Below, one piece after another: positions 41,076 through 49,236 of a stretch of DNA of 64,000 nt. Origin of the DNA: Burkholderia ubonensis subsp. mesacidophila (GTDB lineage Bacteria > Pseudomonadota > Gammaproteobacteria > Burkholderiales > Burkholderiaceae); NCBI RefSeq assembly GCF_002097715.1, contig NZ_CP020738.1, forward strand, positions 2,976,001 through 3,040,000, in the 5' to 3' direction. The notes beneath the pieces were generated by a model that saw only the letters and a program-made list of their open reading frames with translations, ran no database searches and had not been told where the DNA came from. The translations under genes were made by a program, and so were the position numbers. Position 1 is the stretch's first letter. Every line of letters begins with the position of its first letter.

Positions 41076-41917
41076 GCGAGCGCTTCCTGCGCAACCGGTG
41101 CGCCCGACAGCGGCACCAGCGAACCGAGCGCGGGCCGCCCGACCAGCCGCGCGAGGATCTCGCGGCGCCAGTCGTCGTAGATCGCGCGATAGTCGGCAAT
41201 GTCCGCGCCGAACACCTCGGCAGTGTGTGCGTATTCGTCGTGCAGATAGCCGTCGAGCCGCCGCTGCGTTTCCTCGTCGGCGTCGATCACGCGCTCGATC
41301 AGCGCATCGCGCTCGGCCGCCGGCAACGCGGCCAGCTTCTCGAACCACCATTGCACGATCTGCACGCGATGCCATTCCTCGTCGGGGCGGATGCGGTTCT
41401 CGCCGTGCTCGCGCATCGCGCCGTCGGCGATGCGGCCGGTCTTGCGCTGAATCCACAGCTTCGCGAGGATATGCAGCTCGTAATGCCATTCGAACGCGAG
41501 AAAGCCCGCGAGATCGCGCACCGGCAGATCGCCGACGCGCGCCCAGTGCGCGGCGACGAGCGCGTCGATCTCCGGCAGCGGATCGCGCCCGGTCAGCTCC
41601 AGCACGCGCTCGCGGCCGATCACCGCGTGCGCGCCGTCGTCGCCGAGCTGGCGCGACAGGATCAGCTGGAAATGCGGATCGTCGCGGAACAGCGTGTCGA
41701 TCGCCTTCGCGACGACCTGCACGATGAACAGGTCGTGCGACGCCATCTTCGTGTAGTAGTCCGCGACGGCGGCCAGCTCGTCCGCGTTGCGCGGCTCGCG
41801 CGGCGGCGCGGCGAGCTTGGCCGGGAAATCGGGACGATGGCGTCGCGCCACGTCCAGGAACAGGGCTTCCTCGAACTGGGCGTTCCACTCGCGCGGCGCG
41901 CCGATGGGCAAAGTCAT
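41072..41917 (-). CDS. Uncharacterised protein with two E-x-x-H motifs, candidate ferritin-like di-metal protein
   Basis: 281 residues, all-helical prediction, no membrane segments. Metal-site-like motifs are E180-E-W-H183 and E228-Y-A-H231, with a further cluster E143-W-H145-Y-E147-L-H149 and D211-A-D-E-E. Regular spacing of acidic/His pairs on long helices is the pattern of ferritin-like or haem-oxygenase-like diiron proteins. I do not recognise a named family. It sits between metI and the SfnB-like gene and is coupled to the latter by a four-base overlap, so it likely acts in the same organosulfur pathway, perhaps as an oxygenase component. Confidence 0.7.
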   Translation of the reverse strand: MTLPIGAPREWNAQFEEALFLDVARRHRPDFPAKLAAPPREPRNADELAAVADYYTKMASHDLFIVQVVAKAIDTLFRDDPHFQLILSRQLGDDGAHAVIGRERVLELTGRDPLPEIDALVAAHWARVGDLPVRDLAGFLAFEWHYELHILAKLWIQRKTGRIADGAMREHGENRIRPDEEWHRVQIVQWWFEKLAALPAAERDALIERVIDADEETQRRLDGYLHDEYAHTAEVFGADIADYRAIYDDWRREILARLVGRPALGSLVPLSGAPVAQEALA

Positions 41918-41973
41918 GATGAATCGGTCTCTCAGGATCGTTGATTGAAAGCGCGGGCGCTTGTGGCGCCCGC

Positions 41974-42630
41974 TCAGGTGCGCCTGGCCAGTCGTCGGGC
42001 CAGGCGGTCGCCCGTGGCTTGCACGGCCGAGACGAGCGCGATCAGGATCACGATCACGGTCGCCATGACGGTGGTGTCGAAACGCTGGTAGCCGTAGCGG
42101 ATCGCGAGATCGCCGAGCCCGCCCGCGCCGACCGCGCCCGCCATCGCGGTCGAGCCGATCAGCGCGACCACGGTGATCGTGAAGCCGCCGAGCATGCCGG
42201 GCAGCGCCTCGGGCAGCAGCACGTGCCACACGATGTGACGGCGCTTCGCGCCCATCGCGAGCGCGGCCTCGACCAGCCCGCGATCCACTTCGCGCAGGCT
42301 CACCTCGGCGACGCGCGCGAAGAACGGGATCGCGGCGATCGACAGCGGCACGACGGCCGCCCACACGCCGATCGTCGTGCCGATCAGCATGCGCGTGAAC
42401 GGCAGCAGCGCGACGAGCAGGATGATGAACGGCGTCGAGCGGAACACGTTGACGAGCGCGCCGAGCGCCGCGTTCAGGCCGCGCCGCGCGTAGATGCCGC
42501 CCGGCGCGGTCGTCACGAGGATCACCGCGAGCGGGATGCCGAACAGCGCCGCGATCGCCGCGGACGCCGCGACCATCGACAGCGTGTCGCGCATCGCGTC
42601 GAGCAGTTCGGGCCACCAGAGCTCAAACAT
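41974..42630 (-). CDS. ABC transporter permease, MetI family
   Basis: 218 residues, five to six transmembrane helices. MetI signature: [45 protein letters not shown] and the EAA loop [33 protein letters not shown], which docks onto the ATPase. It forms the membrane channel with the MetN-type ATPase whose stop it overlaps by eight bases. Substrate is probably an organosulfur compound or methionine derivative, judged from the two monooxygenase genes in the operon. Confidence 0.9.
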   Translation of the reverse strand: MFELWWPELLDAMRDTLSMVAASAAIAALFGIPLAVILVTTAPGGIYARRGLNAALGALVNVFRSTPFIILLVALLPFTRMLIGTTIGVWAAVVPLSIAAIPFFARVAEVSLREVDRGLVEAALAMGAKRRHIVWHVLLPEALPGMLGGFTITVVALIGSTAMAGAVGAGGLGDLAIRYGYQRFDTTVMATVIVILIALVSAVQATGDRLARRLARRT

Positions 42631-43774
42631 AGCCGAGCACCTCCGCGTGGTTCGCATGCACGCGCACGCGTTCGAGCAGCGCGGCGAGCGCGCCGGGCGC
42701 GCGCGCGTCGGCCGCCGACGCGATCACGAGGCGCCCCTGCGCGCGCCCCTGGATGCGCTCGATGCCGCCGTGCAGGAACCGCACCGAGCCGCCGAGCGCC
42801 GCCGCGAGCGCGCCGACGTCCGGCTCGCCGCCGCTCTCGCCCGTATAGCGGAGGTCGAGCACGACCTGCGCGCCGTCGGGCAGCGCCGCGTGCGCGGGCA
42901 GCGGCTGCACGCGCGCGGCGAGTTCGGCCGGCAGGTCGTGCACCAGCGTGCTCAGCAGCGCGCGCGTCGCGCCGTGCTGCGGCGCGCCGAACACGCGCCA
43001 CACCGGCCCCGTTTCGACCACCTCGCCCTGCTCGATCACCGCGACGGTGTCGCACACCGCGCGGATCACCTCCATCTCGTGCGTGATCAGCACGATCGTC
43101 AGGCCGAGGCGGCGATTGATGTCGGCGAGCAGCGCGAGGATCGACTGCGTCGTCTCCGGATCGAGCGCCGACGTCGCCTCGTCGCACAGCAGCACTTCCG
43201 GATCGTGCACGAGCGCGCGCGCGATGCCGACGCGCTGTTTCTGGCCGCCGGACAGGCTGGCCGGATACGCGTTGCGTTTCGCCGCGAGGCCGACCAGCTC
43301 GAGCAGCGCCGCGACCTTGCGCGCGCGCTCGGCCTTCGGCACGCCGGCGATCTTCAGCGGCAGCGCGACGTTCTCGGCGACCGTCTTCGCGGACAGCAGG
43401 TTGAAATGCTGGAACACCATCCCGGTGCGGCGGCGCAGCGCGACGAGGCCGTCCTCGTCGAGCGCGCCGACGTCGACGCCCTGCACGCGCACGCGGCCCG
43501 ACGTCGGCCGTTCGAGCCCGTTGACGAGCCGCAGCAGCGTCGACTTGCCCGCGCCGCTGCGGCCGATGATGCCGAACACCTCGCCGCGCCGCACGTCCAG
43601 CGTCACATCGCGCAGCGCGGCGGCCTGCCCGCGCGGCGACGCGAATACCTTGCCGACGTGTTCGAACGCGACGGCGCTGCCGCCGGCCAGCGAAACCGCC
43701 TCAGCACGCGCAGCGCGCCCCGCATGCGCGGCCGACGCTTCGACGAAGCCCAGCGTATCCAGGAATTGCGTCAT
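42623..43774 (-). CDS. ABC transporter ATP-binding protein, MetN family
   Basis: 383 residues. Walker [10 protein letters not shown]-loop [22 protein letters not shown], signature [33 protein letters not shown], and H-loop [10 protein letters not shown] are all intact. A C-terminal NIL domain (~residues 300-383, [44 protein letters not shown]) matches the methionine-sensing domain of MetN, which mediates feedback inhibition. A ~35-residue N-terminal extension before the ABC domain is longer than in E. coli MetN. Confidence 0.92.
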   Translation of the reverse strand: MTQFLDTLGFVEASAAHAGRAARAEAVSLAGGSAVAFEHVGKVFASPRGQAAALRDVTLDVRRGEVFGIIGRSGAGKSTLLRLVNGLERPTSGRVRVQGVDVGALDEDGLVALRRRTGMVFQHFNLLSAKTVAENVALPLKIAGVPKAERARKVAALLELVGLAAKRNAYPASLSGGQKQRVGIARALVHDPEVLLCDEATSALDPETTQSILALLADINRRLGLTIVLITHEMEVIRAVCDTVAVIEQGEVVETGPVWRVFGAPQHGATRALLSTLVHDLPAELAARVQPLPAHAALPDGAQVVLDLRYTGESGGEPDVGALAAALGGSVRFLHGGIERIQGRAQGRLVIASAADARAPGALAALLERVRVHANHAEVLGYV

Positions 43775-43792
43775 CGCTCTACTCCGTCGCGC

Positions 43793-45184
43793 TCACGCAT
43801 GCGCCTGCTCGGGCGCCGGCCGGTGCCGCGCGCCTGCATGCCACGCAGGCAGGCGCGCGCCGGCGCCGAACAGCTTCTCGCGCAGCGTCGGCGCGGGATC
43901 GTAGTCTTCCTTGTACACGCCTCGGTTCTGCAGCTCCGGTACGACCCAGTCGACGAAATCCTCGAACGACTCGGGCATCACCGTGCGGGTCAGGTTGAAG
44001 CCGTCGATGCCGGTTTCGTCGATCCACGCCTGCAGTTCATCCGCGACCTGCGACGGCGAGCCGACGATCGGGTGATAGCGGCCGCCGAGCGACATCTGGT
44101 CGAGCATGCGCCGCACGGTCCACGCGCCGCTCGTGCTCTTCTTCGAGATCGCGTCGACCGCGGACTGGATCGAATCGGTCTTCACATACGAGATCGGCTC
44201 GTCGAGCCCGTACTTCGCGAAGTCGATGCCGGTCGAGCTCGCGAAATGCGCGAGGCCGGCCTCGGGGCTCGCATAGCGCCGGTATTCGTCGAACTTCTCG
44301 CGCGCGAGCCGTTCGTTCTCGGCGGTGACGACGGTTACGCCGGCGAAGATCTTGATCGACTGCGGATCGCGTCCCTGCCGCGCCGCCGCCGCGCGGATAT
44401 CGAGCACCGCCGCGCGCGCGGCCGCCTTGCTCTGACCGTTCACGAACACGCACTCCGCGTGCCGGCCCGCGAACTCGACGCCGCGCGCCGACGACCCGGC
44501 CTGGTACAGCACCGGCGTGCGCTGCAGCGACGGCTCGCACAGATGGATCGCGTCGAGCGAATAGAACGGCCCGTCGTGCTTCACGCGCCGCACCTTGCCC
44601 GGCTGCGCGAACACGCGCGCGTGCGCGTCGCGGATCACCGCGTCGTCGTCCCAGCTCTGTTCCCACAGCTTGTAGACGACCTCCATGTAGTCGTCCGCGC
44701 GCTCGTAGCGATCGTCGTGGCCGATCTGCTGCGCGAGGCCCATCCCGCGCGCCGCGCTGTCGAGATAGCCGGTGACGATGTTCCAGCCGACACGTCCCTT
44801 CGTCAGGTGATCGAGCGTCGACATGCGCCGCGCGAACAGGTACGGCGGCTCGTAGGTCAGGTTCGCGGTCACGCCGAAGCCGAGATGCCGCGTGACCTGC
44901 GCCATCGCGGGCACGAGCAGCAGCGGATCGTTGACGGGCACCTGCACCGCTTCGCGCAGCGCGGCGTCCGGGCCGCCGCCGAACACGTCGTACACGCCGA
45001 CGATGTCCGCGAGGAAGATGCCGTCGAACTTGCCGCGCTCGAGCGTCCTCGCGAGATCCGCCCAGTAGTCGAGATCGGTGTAGTGCGCGGAGCGGTCGCG
45101 CGGGTGCGTCCACAGGCCGTGGTTGATGTGCCCGACGCAGTTCATGTTGAACGCGTTGAGCAGGATCTTCTTCTGGTTCGCCAT
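43793..45184 (-). CDS. LLM-class FMN-dependent monooxygenase (NtaA/SnaA/DszA family)
   Basis: 463 residues. The NtaA/SnaA/DszA subfamily of bacterial luciferase-like enzymes is shown by ILLNAFNMNCVGHINHGLWTHPRDRSAHYTDLDYWADLARTLERGKFDGIFLADIVGVYD, ARRMSTLDHLTKGRVGWNIVTGYLDSAARGMG and LYQAGSSARGVEFAGRHAECVFVNG. These use reduced FMN and O2 to oxidise amines, sulfones or similar. Placed between the MetQ-like binding protein and MetN, it probably attacks the imported sulfur compound. A flavin reductase is not in the operon and must be supplied elsewhere. Confidence 0.9.
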   Translation of the reverse strand: MANQKKILLNAFNMNCVGHINHGLWTHPRDRSAHYTDLDYWADLARTLERGKFDGIFLADIVGVYDVFGGGPDAALREAVQVPVNDPLLLVPAMAQVTRHLGFGVTANLTYEPPYLFARRMSTLDHLTKGRVGWNIVTGYLDSAARGMGLAQQIGHDDRYERADDYMEVVYKLWEQSWDDDAVIRDAHARVFAQPGKVRRVKHDGPFYSLDAIHLCEPSLQRTPVLYQAGSSARGVEFAGRHAECVFVNGQSKAAARAAVLDIRAAAARQGRDPQSIKIFAGVTVVTAENERLAREKFDEYRRYASPEAGLAHFASSTGIDFAKYGLDEPISYVKTDSIQSAVDAISKKSTSGAWTVRRMLDQMSLGGRYHPIVGSPSQVADELQAWIDETGIDGFNLTRTVMPESFEDFVDWVVPELQNRGVYKEDYDPAPTLREKLFGAGARLPAWHAGARHRPAPEQAHA

Positions 45185-45195
45185 GCGCGCCTCCG

Positions 45196-46035
45196 TCACC
45201 ACGCGATCGCGTACAGCGAGCCGAACGCGTTGTCGAGCGCCTTGCGCACCGCGGGCGAGGTCTGGTAGATCGCGATGAACTTGCGGATGCGCGCGTCGTT
45301 CGCGCTCTCCGGCCGCACGACCCACTGCAGCGCGTAGCTCTTGTTCTCGGTGCCGTCGAACAGCAGCGCGCTGTTCGGGTCGGTCGTGCCCGCGAGCTTG
45401 ATGAAGCTCGGGTAGCCCTGCGCGAGATCGACGTCGTCGAGCGAACGCGCGAGCTGTGACCCCTCGAGCGCGATGATCTTCAGGTGCTTCGGGTTCGACA
45501 CGATATCGTGCGTCGTCGCGCGGTAGTCGACGCCCGGCGTCAGCGTGACGAGCCCCGCGCGCTGCAGCAGCAACAGCCCGCGCCCGCCGTTCACCGGATC
45601 GTTCGCGATTGCGACCGTCGCGCCGTCCTTCAGCTCGCTGAAGCTTTTCACCTTCTTCGAATAGAGGCCAATCTTCATGATCGTGCCCGGCGCGATCGAC
45701 ACGAAGTTGTAGCCGCGCTGCTTCTTCGCGTTCTCGAGGAACGGGATGTGCTGGAAGTAGTTGACGTCGATGTCCTTGTTCGCGAGCGCCGCGTTCGGCG
45801 TATTCCAGTCGGTGAACTCGATGATCTTCACGTCGAGCCCCTGCGCCTTCGCTTCCTTCGCGGCGATCTTCAGCGCGTCGATCTGCGGGGTGGTCGACAC
45901 GCCGACCTTCAGCGGCGCGGGTTCGGCCTGCGCGCCGGCCAGCAGGGTCGCGCCGAGCAGCGCGACCGCGAACAGGCGAAGGGGACGCGCGAGCGACCAG
46001 AAGGAAAAGCGGGCAAAAAAAACGGCATGGGGCAT
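45196..46035 (-). CDS. MetQ/NlpA-family ABC substrate-binding protein
   Basis: 279 residues. A long signal peptide (FFARFSFWSLARPLRLFAVALLGATLLAGAQA) ends in an A-x-A site without a lipobox cysteine, so the protein should be soluble in the periplasm. The NLPA core is LKVGVSTTPQIDALKIAAKEAKAQGLDVKIIEFTDWNTPNAALANKDIDVNYFQHIPFLENAKKQRG, with VAIANDPVNGGRGLLLLQRAGL. Compared with MetQ, the ligand pocket residues around NDPVNGGR are kept. First gene of the organosulfur operon; AGGAGAG upstream of ATG 46035. Confidence 0.9.
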   Translation of the reverse strand: MPHAVFFARFSFWSLARPLRLFAVALLGATLLAGAQAEPAPLKVGVSTTPQIDALKIAAKEAKAQGLDVKIIEFTDWNTPNAALANKDIDVNYFQHIPFLENAKKQRGYNFVSIAPGTIMKIGLYSKKVKSFSELKDGATVAIANDPVNGGRGLLLLQRAGLVTLTPGVDYRATTHDIVSNPKHLKIIALEGSQLARSLDDVDLAQGYPSFIKLAGTTDPNSALLFDGTENKSYALQWVVRPESANDARIRKFIAIYQTSPAVRKALDNAFGSLYAIAW

Positions 46036-46243
46036 AGAAACCACTCTCCTGTCCAAAGACGGTATCGACGCATGAGCGAACCCGCGGCGAACGCGCGGGC
46101 GTTCTCCGGACGGTCGTCGCATCGGAAAAGGATCAGCCGATGATAGAGCGCGTTGGGGGAAGCGGTCTACGAAGCGATCGTGCGAAGAAAATCGCACCAG
46201 AAGATATGGCGGGCGGCGCGCGTCAAGGTCGTTGCCGCCTCGT
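46036..46243. other. Operon promoter region and right repeat of the toxin cassette
   Basis: Carries the promoter of the minus-strand organosulfur operon on its left and, at 46216-46252, one copy of the imperfect direct repeat flanking the toxin-immunity pair. No gene seen. Confidence 0.5.
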
Positions 46244-46252
46244 TCATGCCGT
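46216..46252. repeat. Imperfect 37-bp direct repeat, copy A
   Basis: Matches 47466-47502 in about 32 of 37 positions in the same orientation, including CAAGGT, GTTG, CGCCTC and TTCATGCCG. It overlaps the last codons of the immunity-like gene and continues outside it. Confidence 0.65.
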
Positions 46253-46624
46253 CATGGGGAGCAGCGACCGAACCTTGTCCCATCGGATATCGACGGGCAC
46301 CGGAAGCTTACGTGTCACGAAGCGCTTCAATCGCTCCTGCAAACCGTGGCGCGGGTGTGCCAGATAAGCGCGAATGTCGGTCGTCACTTCGTCCAGGGTC
46401 CAGCCGTCCATTTCATCAGGCATCGCCAAAGCAGAAATGTTGTGCCGATAGACTGGCGCAACCTCTTCCCTGAGTATGTGTTCAAGCTCGTCAATCGAAT
46501 ATCCGGAGGTCTGCAGGACGCCAGCGACCCACTTATAGTCGTGGTCCTGCAATTCGCGGCCGACGAAGAGTTCGGCTAGCGCTTGCCATACGGGAGCGCG
46601 GCGCTTCGTGTCCAATGGTTCCAT
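46244..46624 (-). CDS. DUF7079 family protein, probable immunity partner
   Basis: 126 residues, acidic helical protein: MEPLDTKRRAPVWQALAELFVGRELQDHDYKWVAGVLQTSGYSIDELEHILREEVAPVYRHN, then GWTLDEVTTDIRAYLA. This is the DUF7079 family, usually coded directly after glycine-rich toxin-like genes. The ATG at 46624 shares its A with the in-frame TGA that would end the uninterrupted toxin reading frame (TGATG), which implies translational coupling in the ancestral state. An immunity role is inferred from this arrangement; the family's biochemistry is not established. Confidence 0.78.
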   Translation of the reverse strand: MEPLDTKRRAPVWQALAELFVGRELQDHDYKWVAGVLQTSGYSIDELEHILREEVAPVYRHNISALAMPDEMDGWTLDEVTTDIRAYLAHPRHGLQERLKRFVTRKLPVPVDIRWDKVRSLLPMTA

Positions 46625-46698
46625 CACGGTGTTATCGGCCGGGTTCGTGGGTATAGCGTACCAAAGGCAGCGTCCGCACCATAGACGGCCAGCATGCC
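46624..46698 (-). pseudogene. Detached C-terminal tail of the toxin-like protein
   Basis: Directly after the TGA at 46699-46701 the same frame continues for 24 codons as GMLAVYGADAAFGTLYP plus RTRPITP and ends in TGA at 46624-46626. The tail continues the glycine-zipper pattern of the protein and ends exactly at the start of the DUF7079 gene. It is best read as the lost end of the toxin. Confidence 0.7.
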
Positions 46699-47382
46699 TC
46701 ATACGAACCCGACAACGGCGACACATACCGGTGCGGTAGCAGCGCATAGTCCACCCGCCACCGCGGCCGCGCCAGTTGCCCAGCCACCGACGATTCCGGC
46801 GCCGGCCAAGGTTCCTTGTCGAACGACTTCGCGCGGCTTGTTGTCCGATTCCGCGACTTCATAAACGGCAATCGCCAGCGATACAAGCAGCGCACGCCGA
46901 CCGGCTCTCCCCATTTTCTCGGCCAGTTTCATGATGTTTTGGTCTGGCCTACCCGAGGCGCGAATGATGTCCGCATAGACGCTGGCTTGTTGCTGTTCGG
47001 ATAGCACACTGAAAGGGATGCTATACCGTACCTGCGCATATTTCTCAGTGAGAAATGAAAGGGAGCGCCCCTTTCCTTTGATACGGGTGGCATAGGCGCG
47101 AATCACAGGACTGCTGCGAAGACGTGATAACTCCATGATCTGGTTCCGCATCGCGCGAGCCTGTTCTGCTGCATCTCGCATCGAAAGTCGACCAGAGTAG
47201 GCTGCTAGCCGGAACTCGTTGGCGGCGGCGGCAATGTCTTTTGCATACCGTGTGCGAGCGCGTGAATCGCTGATACATGTTGCTGAGAACTGGGCTGCTG
47301 TTGCTTGTAGCTCAGCTAGCGCGATTTCGAGAGATTTGCTGTCGCCAGAATCGATGACCCCGGGTGGATTTGACTTTGGCAT
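46699..47382 (-). CDS. Toxin-like glycine-zipper protein, prematurely terminated
   Basis: 227 residues. A helical N-terminal half (SLEIALAELQATAAQFSATCISDSRARTRYAKDIAAAANEF) is followed by the segment AMRNQIMELSRLRSSPVIRAYATRIKGKGRSLSFLTEKYAQ, a block I associate with toxin C-terminal domains. It ends in a glycine/alanine-rich hydrophobic hairpin (GTLAGAGIVGGWATGAAAVAGGLCAATAPVCVAVVGFV) that could enter membranes. The frame stops at a TGA where GGA (Gly) is expected and would otherwise continue 24 codons to the immunity start. ATG 47382 has AAAGGAGG upstream; an alternative TTG lies at 47400. Composition is AT-richer than neighbours. Confidence 0.7.
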   Translation of the reverse strand: MPKSNPPGVIDSGDSKSLEIALAELQATAAQFSATCISDSRARTRYAKDIAAAANEFRLAAYSGRLSMRDAAEQARAMRNQIMELSRLRSSPVIRAYATRIKGKGRSLSFLTEKYAQVRYSIPFSVLSEQQQASVYADIIRASGRPDQNIMKLAEKMGRAGRRALLVSLAIAVYEVAESDNKPREVVRQGTLAGAGIVGGWATGAAAVAGGLCAATAPVCVAVVGFV

Positions 47383-47465
47383 GGCCTCCTTTCCTTTCAA
47401 ATTAATAACGCAAGGTTATCTGATCTGATATGAGATGCCTCTCAAAAAAACAAGCGCGATGAACT

Positions 47466-47502
47466 GCCGCGCGCCAAGGTAGTTGTCGCCTCATTCATGC
47501 CG
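47466..47502. repeat. Imperfect 37-bp direct repeat, copy B
   Basis: Same-orientation partner of 46216-46252. The two copies bracket the toxin-immunity pair. Confidence 0.65.
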
Positions 47503-47582
47503 GGGGCTACGTATCCGTGGCAAGCGACGCCATAGCGGCGACCGAGACCAGGCTGAAATCTCGGCCCGGCCGGCAGGCGGAA

Positions 47583-47598
47583 TTCCGAAACATCGGAA
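47583..47598. promoter_or_regulatory. Candidate upstream activator site for the DctD-like regulator
   Basis: TTCCGA-AACA-TCGGAA is a perfect inverted repeat about 90 bp upstream of the sigma-54 -24 element, with a further half-site TTTCCGAA at 47617-47624. Distance suits an enhancer-binding protein. Confidence 0.5.
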
Positions 47599-47680
47599 CG
47601 ACCACCCTGCAGCCCTTTCCGAAGACCAAACAAATCCGTTAAAAATCAATAGCCTGCAAACGTACCGGCTGGTCCTTTTC

Positions 47681-47697
47681 TGGCATGAACGTTGCGT
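47681..47697 (+). promoter_or_regulatory. Sigma-54 promoter of the 2-hydroxycarboxylate transporter
   Basis: TGGCAT-GAACG-TTGCGT matches the -24/-12 consensus (TGGCAC-N5-TTGC) with the GG-N10-GC spacing exact. It is 60 bp upstream of the start codon, and the linked response regulator is a sigma-54 activator. Confidence 0.75.
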
Positions 47698-47756
47698 GAT
47701 GGTTCGCACACATGCCGCGAAGCAACGCCGGCATTCAAAATCCAAGGAGACACGTC

Positions 47757-49121
47757 TTGCAGACCTCTACGCCCACCCCGATCCACGCGGAGCCGATCGC
47801 CGAGCCCCGTTCCGCCACCAGCACCCGTTTCTGGCCGGAAGGCTGGTGGAAGCTGATGGAAGTCCGCATCGGCATCATCCCGCTGCCGGTCTACTTCATC
47901 CTGCTCGCGCTGATCGTCGGCTTCTCGGTCACCGGCAAGGTGCCCGGCGAGATCTCGATGGCGATCGCCGTGCTCGCGTTCTTCGGCTTCACCTGCGCCG
48001 AGCTCGGCAAGCGCCTGCCGCTCCTGCGCAACATCGGCGCGGCGGCGATCTTCGCGACCTTCGTGCCGTCCGCGCTGACCTACTATCACGTGCTGCCGAA
48101 GCCCGTGCTCAACCTCACGACCGAGTTCACGAAGTCGACCAACTTCCTGTACCTGTTCATCGCGTCGATCATCGTCGGCAGCATCCTGAGCATGGACCGG
48201 CGCGTGCTGATCCAGGGCTTCCTGAAGATCTTCATCCCGCTCGCGGCCGGCTCGGTCGCCGCGGCGATCGTCGGCACGGCCGTCGGCACCGCGCTCGGCC
48301 TCGGTGCGCGGCACACGCTGCTGTACATCGTCGTGCCGATCATGGCGGGCGGCGTCGGCGAAGGCGCGATTCCGCTGTCGATCGGCTATTCGGAAATCCT
48401 GCACCTGCCGCAAGGCGAGATGTTCGCGGCCGTGCTGCCGCCGGTGATGCTCGGCAGCCTGACCGCGATCATCCTGTCGGGCGCGCTCGACATGCTCGGC
48501 AAGCGCCTGCCGCACCTGACCGGCAACGGCCGCCTGCAGGTCGGCGAGACCGGCGACATGACGCCGGAAAACGAAGAAATCCGCGGCCACGTCGACGTTA
48601 CGCACATCGCGGGCGCCGGCATCACGGCCATCACGCTGTACCTCGTCGGCCTGATGGCGCACAAGCTGTTCGGCCTGCCCGCGCCGGTCGCGATGCTGTT
48701 CCTCGCGGTGCTCGTGAAGCTCGCGCGCGCGGTGTCGCCGCCGCTGCAGGAAGGCGCGTTCGTCGTCTACAAGTTCTTCTCGACCGCCGTCACCTATCCG
48801 CTGCTGTTCGCGATCGGCGTCGCGATGACGCCGTGGGACAAGCTGACCGCCGCGTTCACGCTGGTCAACGTGATCACGATCGTCGCGACCGTCGCGACGC
48901 TGATGGGCACGGGCTTCGTGGTCGGCCGCCTGATGAAGATGTACCCTATCGACACGGCCATCGTGAACGCGTGCCACAGCGGGCAAGGCGGCACCGGCGA
49001 CGTCGCGATCCTGACCGCCGCGAACCGGATGCAGCTGATGCCGTTCGCGCAGATCGCGACGCGCATCGGCGGCGCGATCGTCGTCACGGTGACGCTGATC
49101 CTGCTGGCGCATCTCGGATGA
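47757..49121 (+). CDS. 2-hydroxycarboxylate transporter (CitS/MaeN family)
   Basis: 454 residues, 11 predicted helices. 2HCT family marks are VRIGIIPLPVYFILLALIVGF, IMAGGVGEGAIPLSIGYSE (first GGxG re-entrant loop) and NACHSGQGGTGDVAILTAANRMQLMPFAQIATRIGGA (second loop, with the Arg that binds substrate carboxylates). These carriers take up citrate, malate or related hydroxy-acids with Na+ or H+. The start is TTG at 47757, with AAGGAG seven bases upstream; the in-frame ATG at 47712 would lie close to the predicted transcription start. Expression should depend on the sigma-54 promoter and the following two-component system. Confidence 0.9.
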   Translation: MQTSTPTPIHAEPIAEPRSATSTRFWPEGWWKLMEVRIGIIPLPVYFILLALIVGFSVTGKVPGEISMAIAVLAFFGFTCAELGKRLPLLRNIGAAAIFATFVPSALTYYHVLPKPVLNLTTEFTKSTNFLYLFIASIIVGSILSMDRRVLIQGFLKIFIPLAAGSVAAAIVGTAVGTALGLGARHTLLYIVVPIMAGGVGEGAIPLSIGYSEILHLPQGEMFAAVLPPVMLGSLTAIILSGALDMLGKRLPHLTGNGRLQVGETGDMTPENEEIRGHVDVTHIAGAGITAITLYLVGLMAHKLFGLPAPVAMLFLAVLVKLARAVSPPLQEGAFVVYKFFSTAVTYPLLFAIGVAMTPWDKLTAAFTLVNVITIVATVATLMGTGFVVGRLMKMYPIDTAIVNACHSGQGGTGDVAILTAANRMQLMPFAQIATRIGGAIVVTVTLILLAHLG

Positions 49122-49236
49122 CGCGTCGCCGCGCGTCCGCTCGCGACGGCCGCATGACGCGCAGCGCCGCCGCCGGTTCGCCCGGCGCGCGGCGCTTGCA
49201 TTAGGTGGGTGGGCGGCAGGCCGGCGGCGGGCATCG

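Larger units (their letters stand above)
47383..47756. other. 374-bp divergent intergenic region
   Basis: Holds the toxin-like gene promoter, the second direct repeat (47466-47502), a possible activator site (47583-47598) and the sigma-54 promoter of the carboxylate transporter (47681-47695). No convincing gene. Confidence 0.65.

Noticed and set aside
46624..46747. Longer start for the DUF7079 protein with a Cys/Arg-rich leader
   Set aside because: The leader is the out-of-frame tail of the toxin gene; ATG 46624 overlaps the toxin's original stop and begins the conserved domain.
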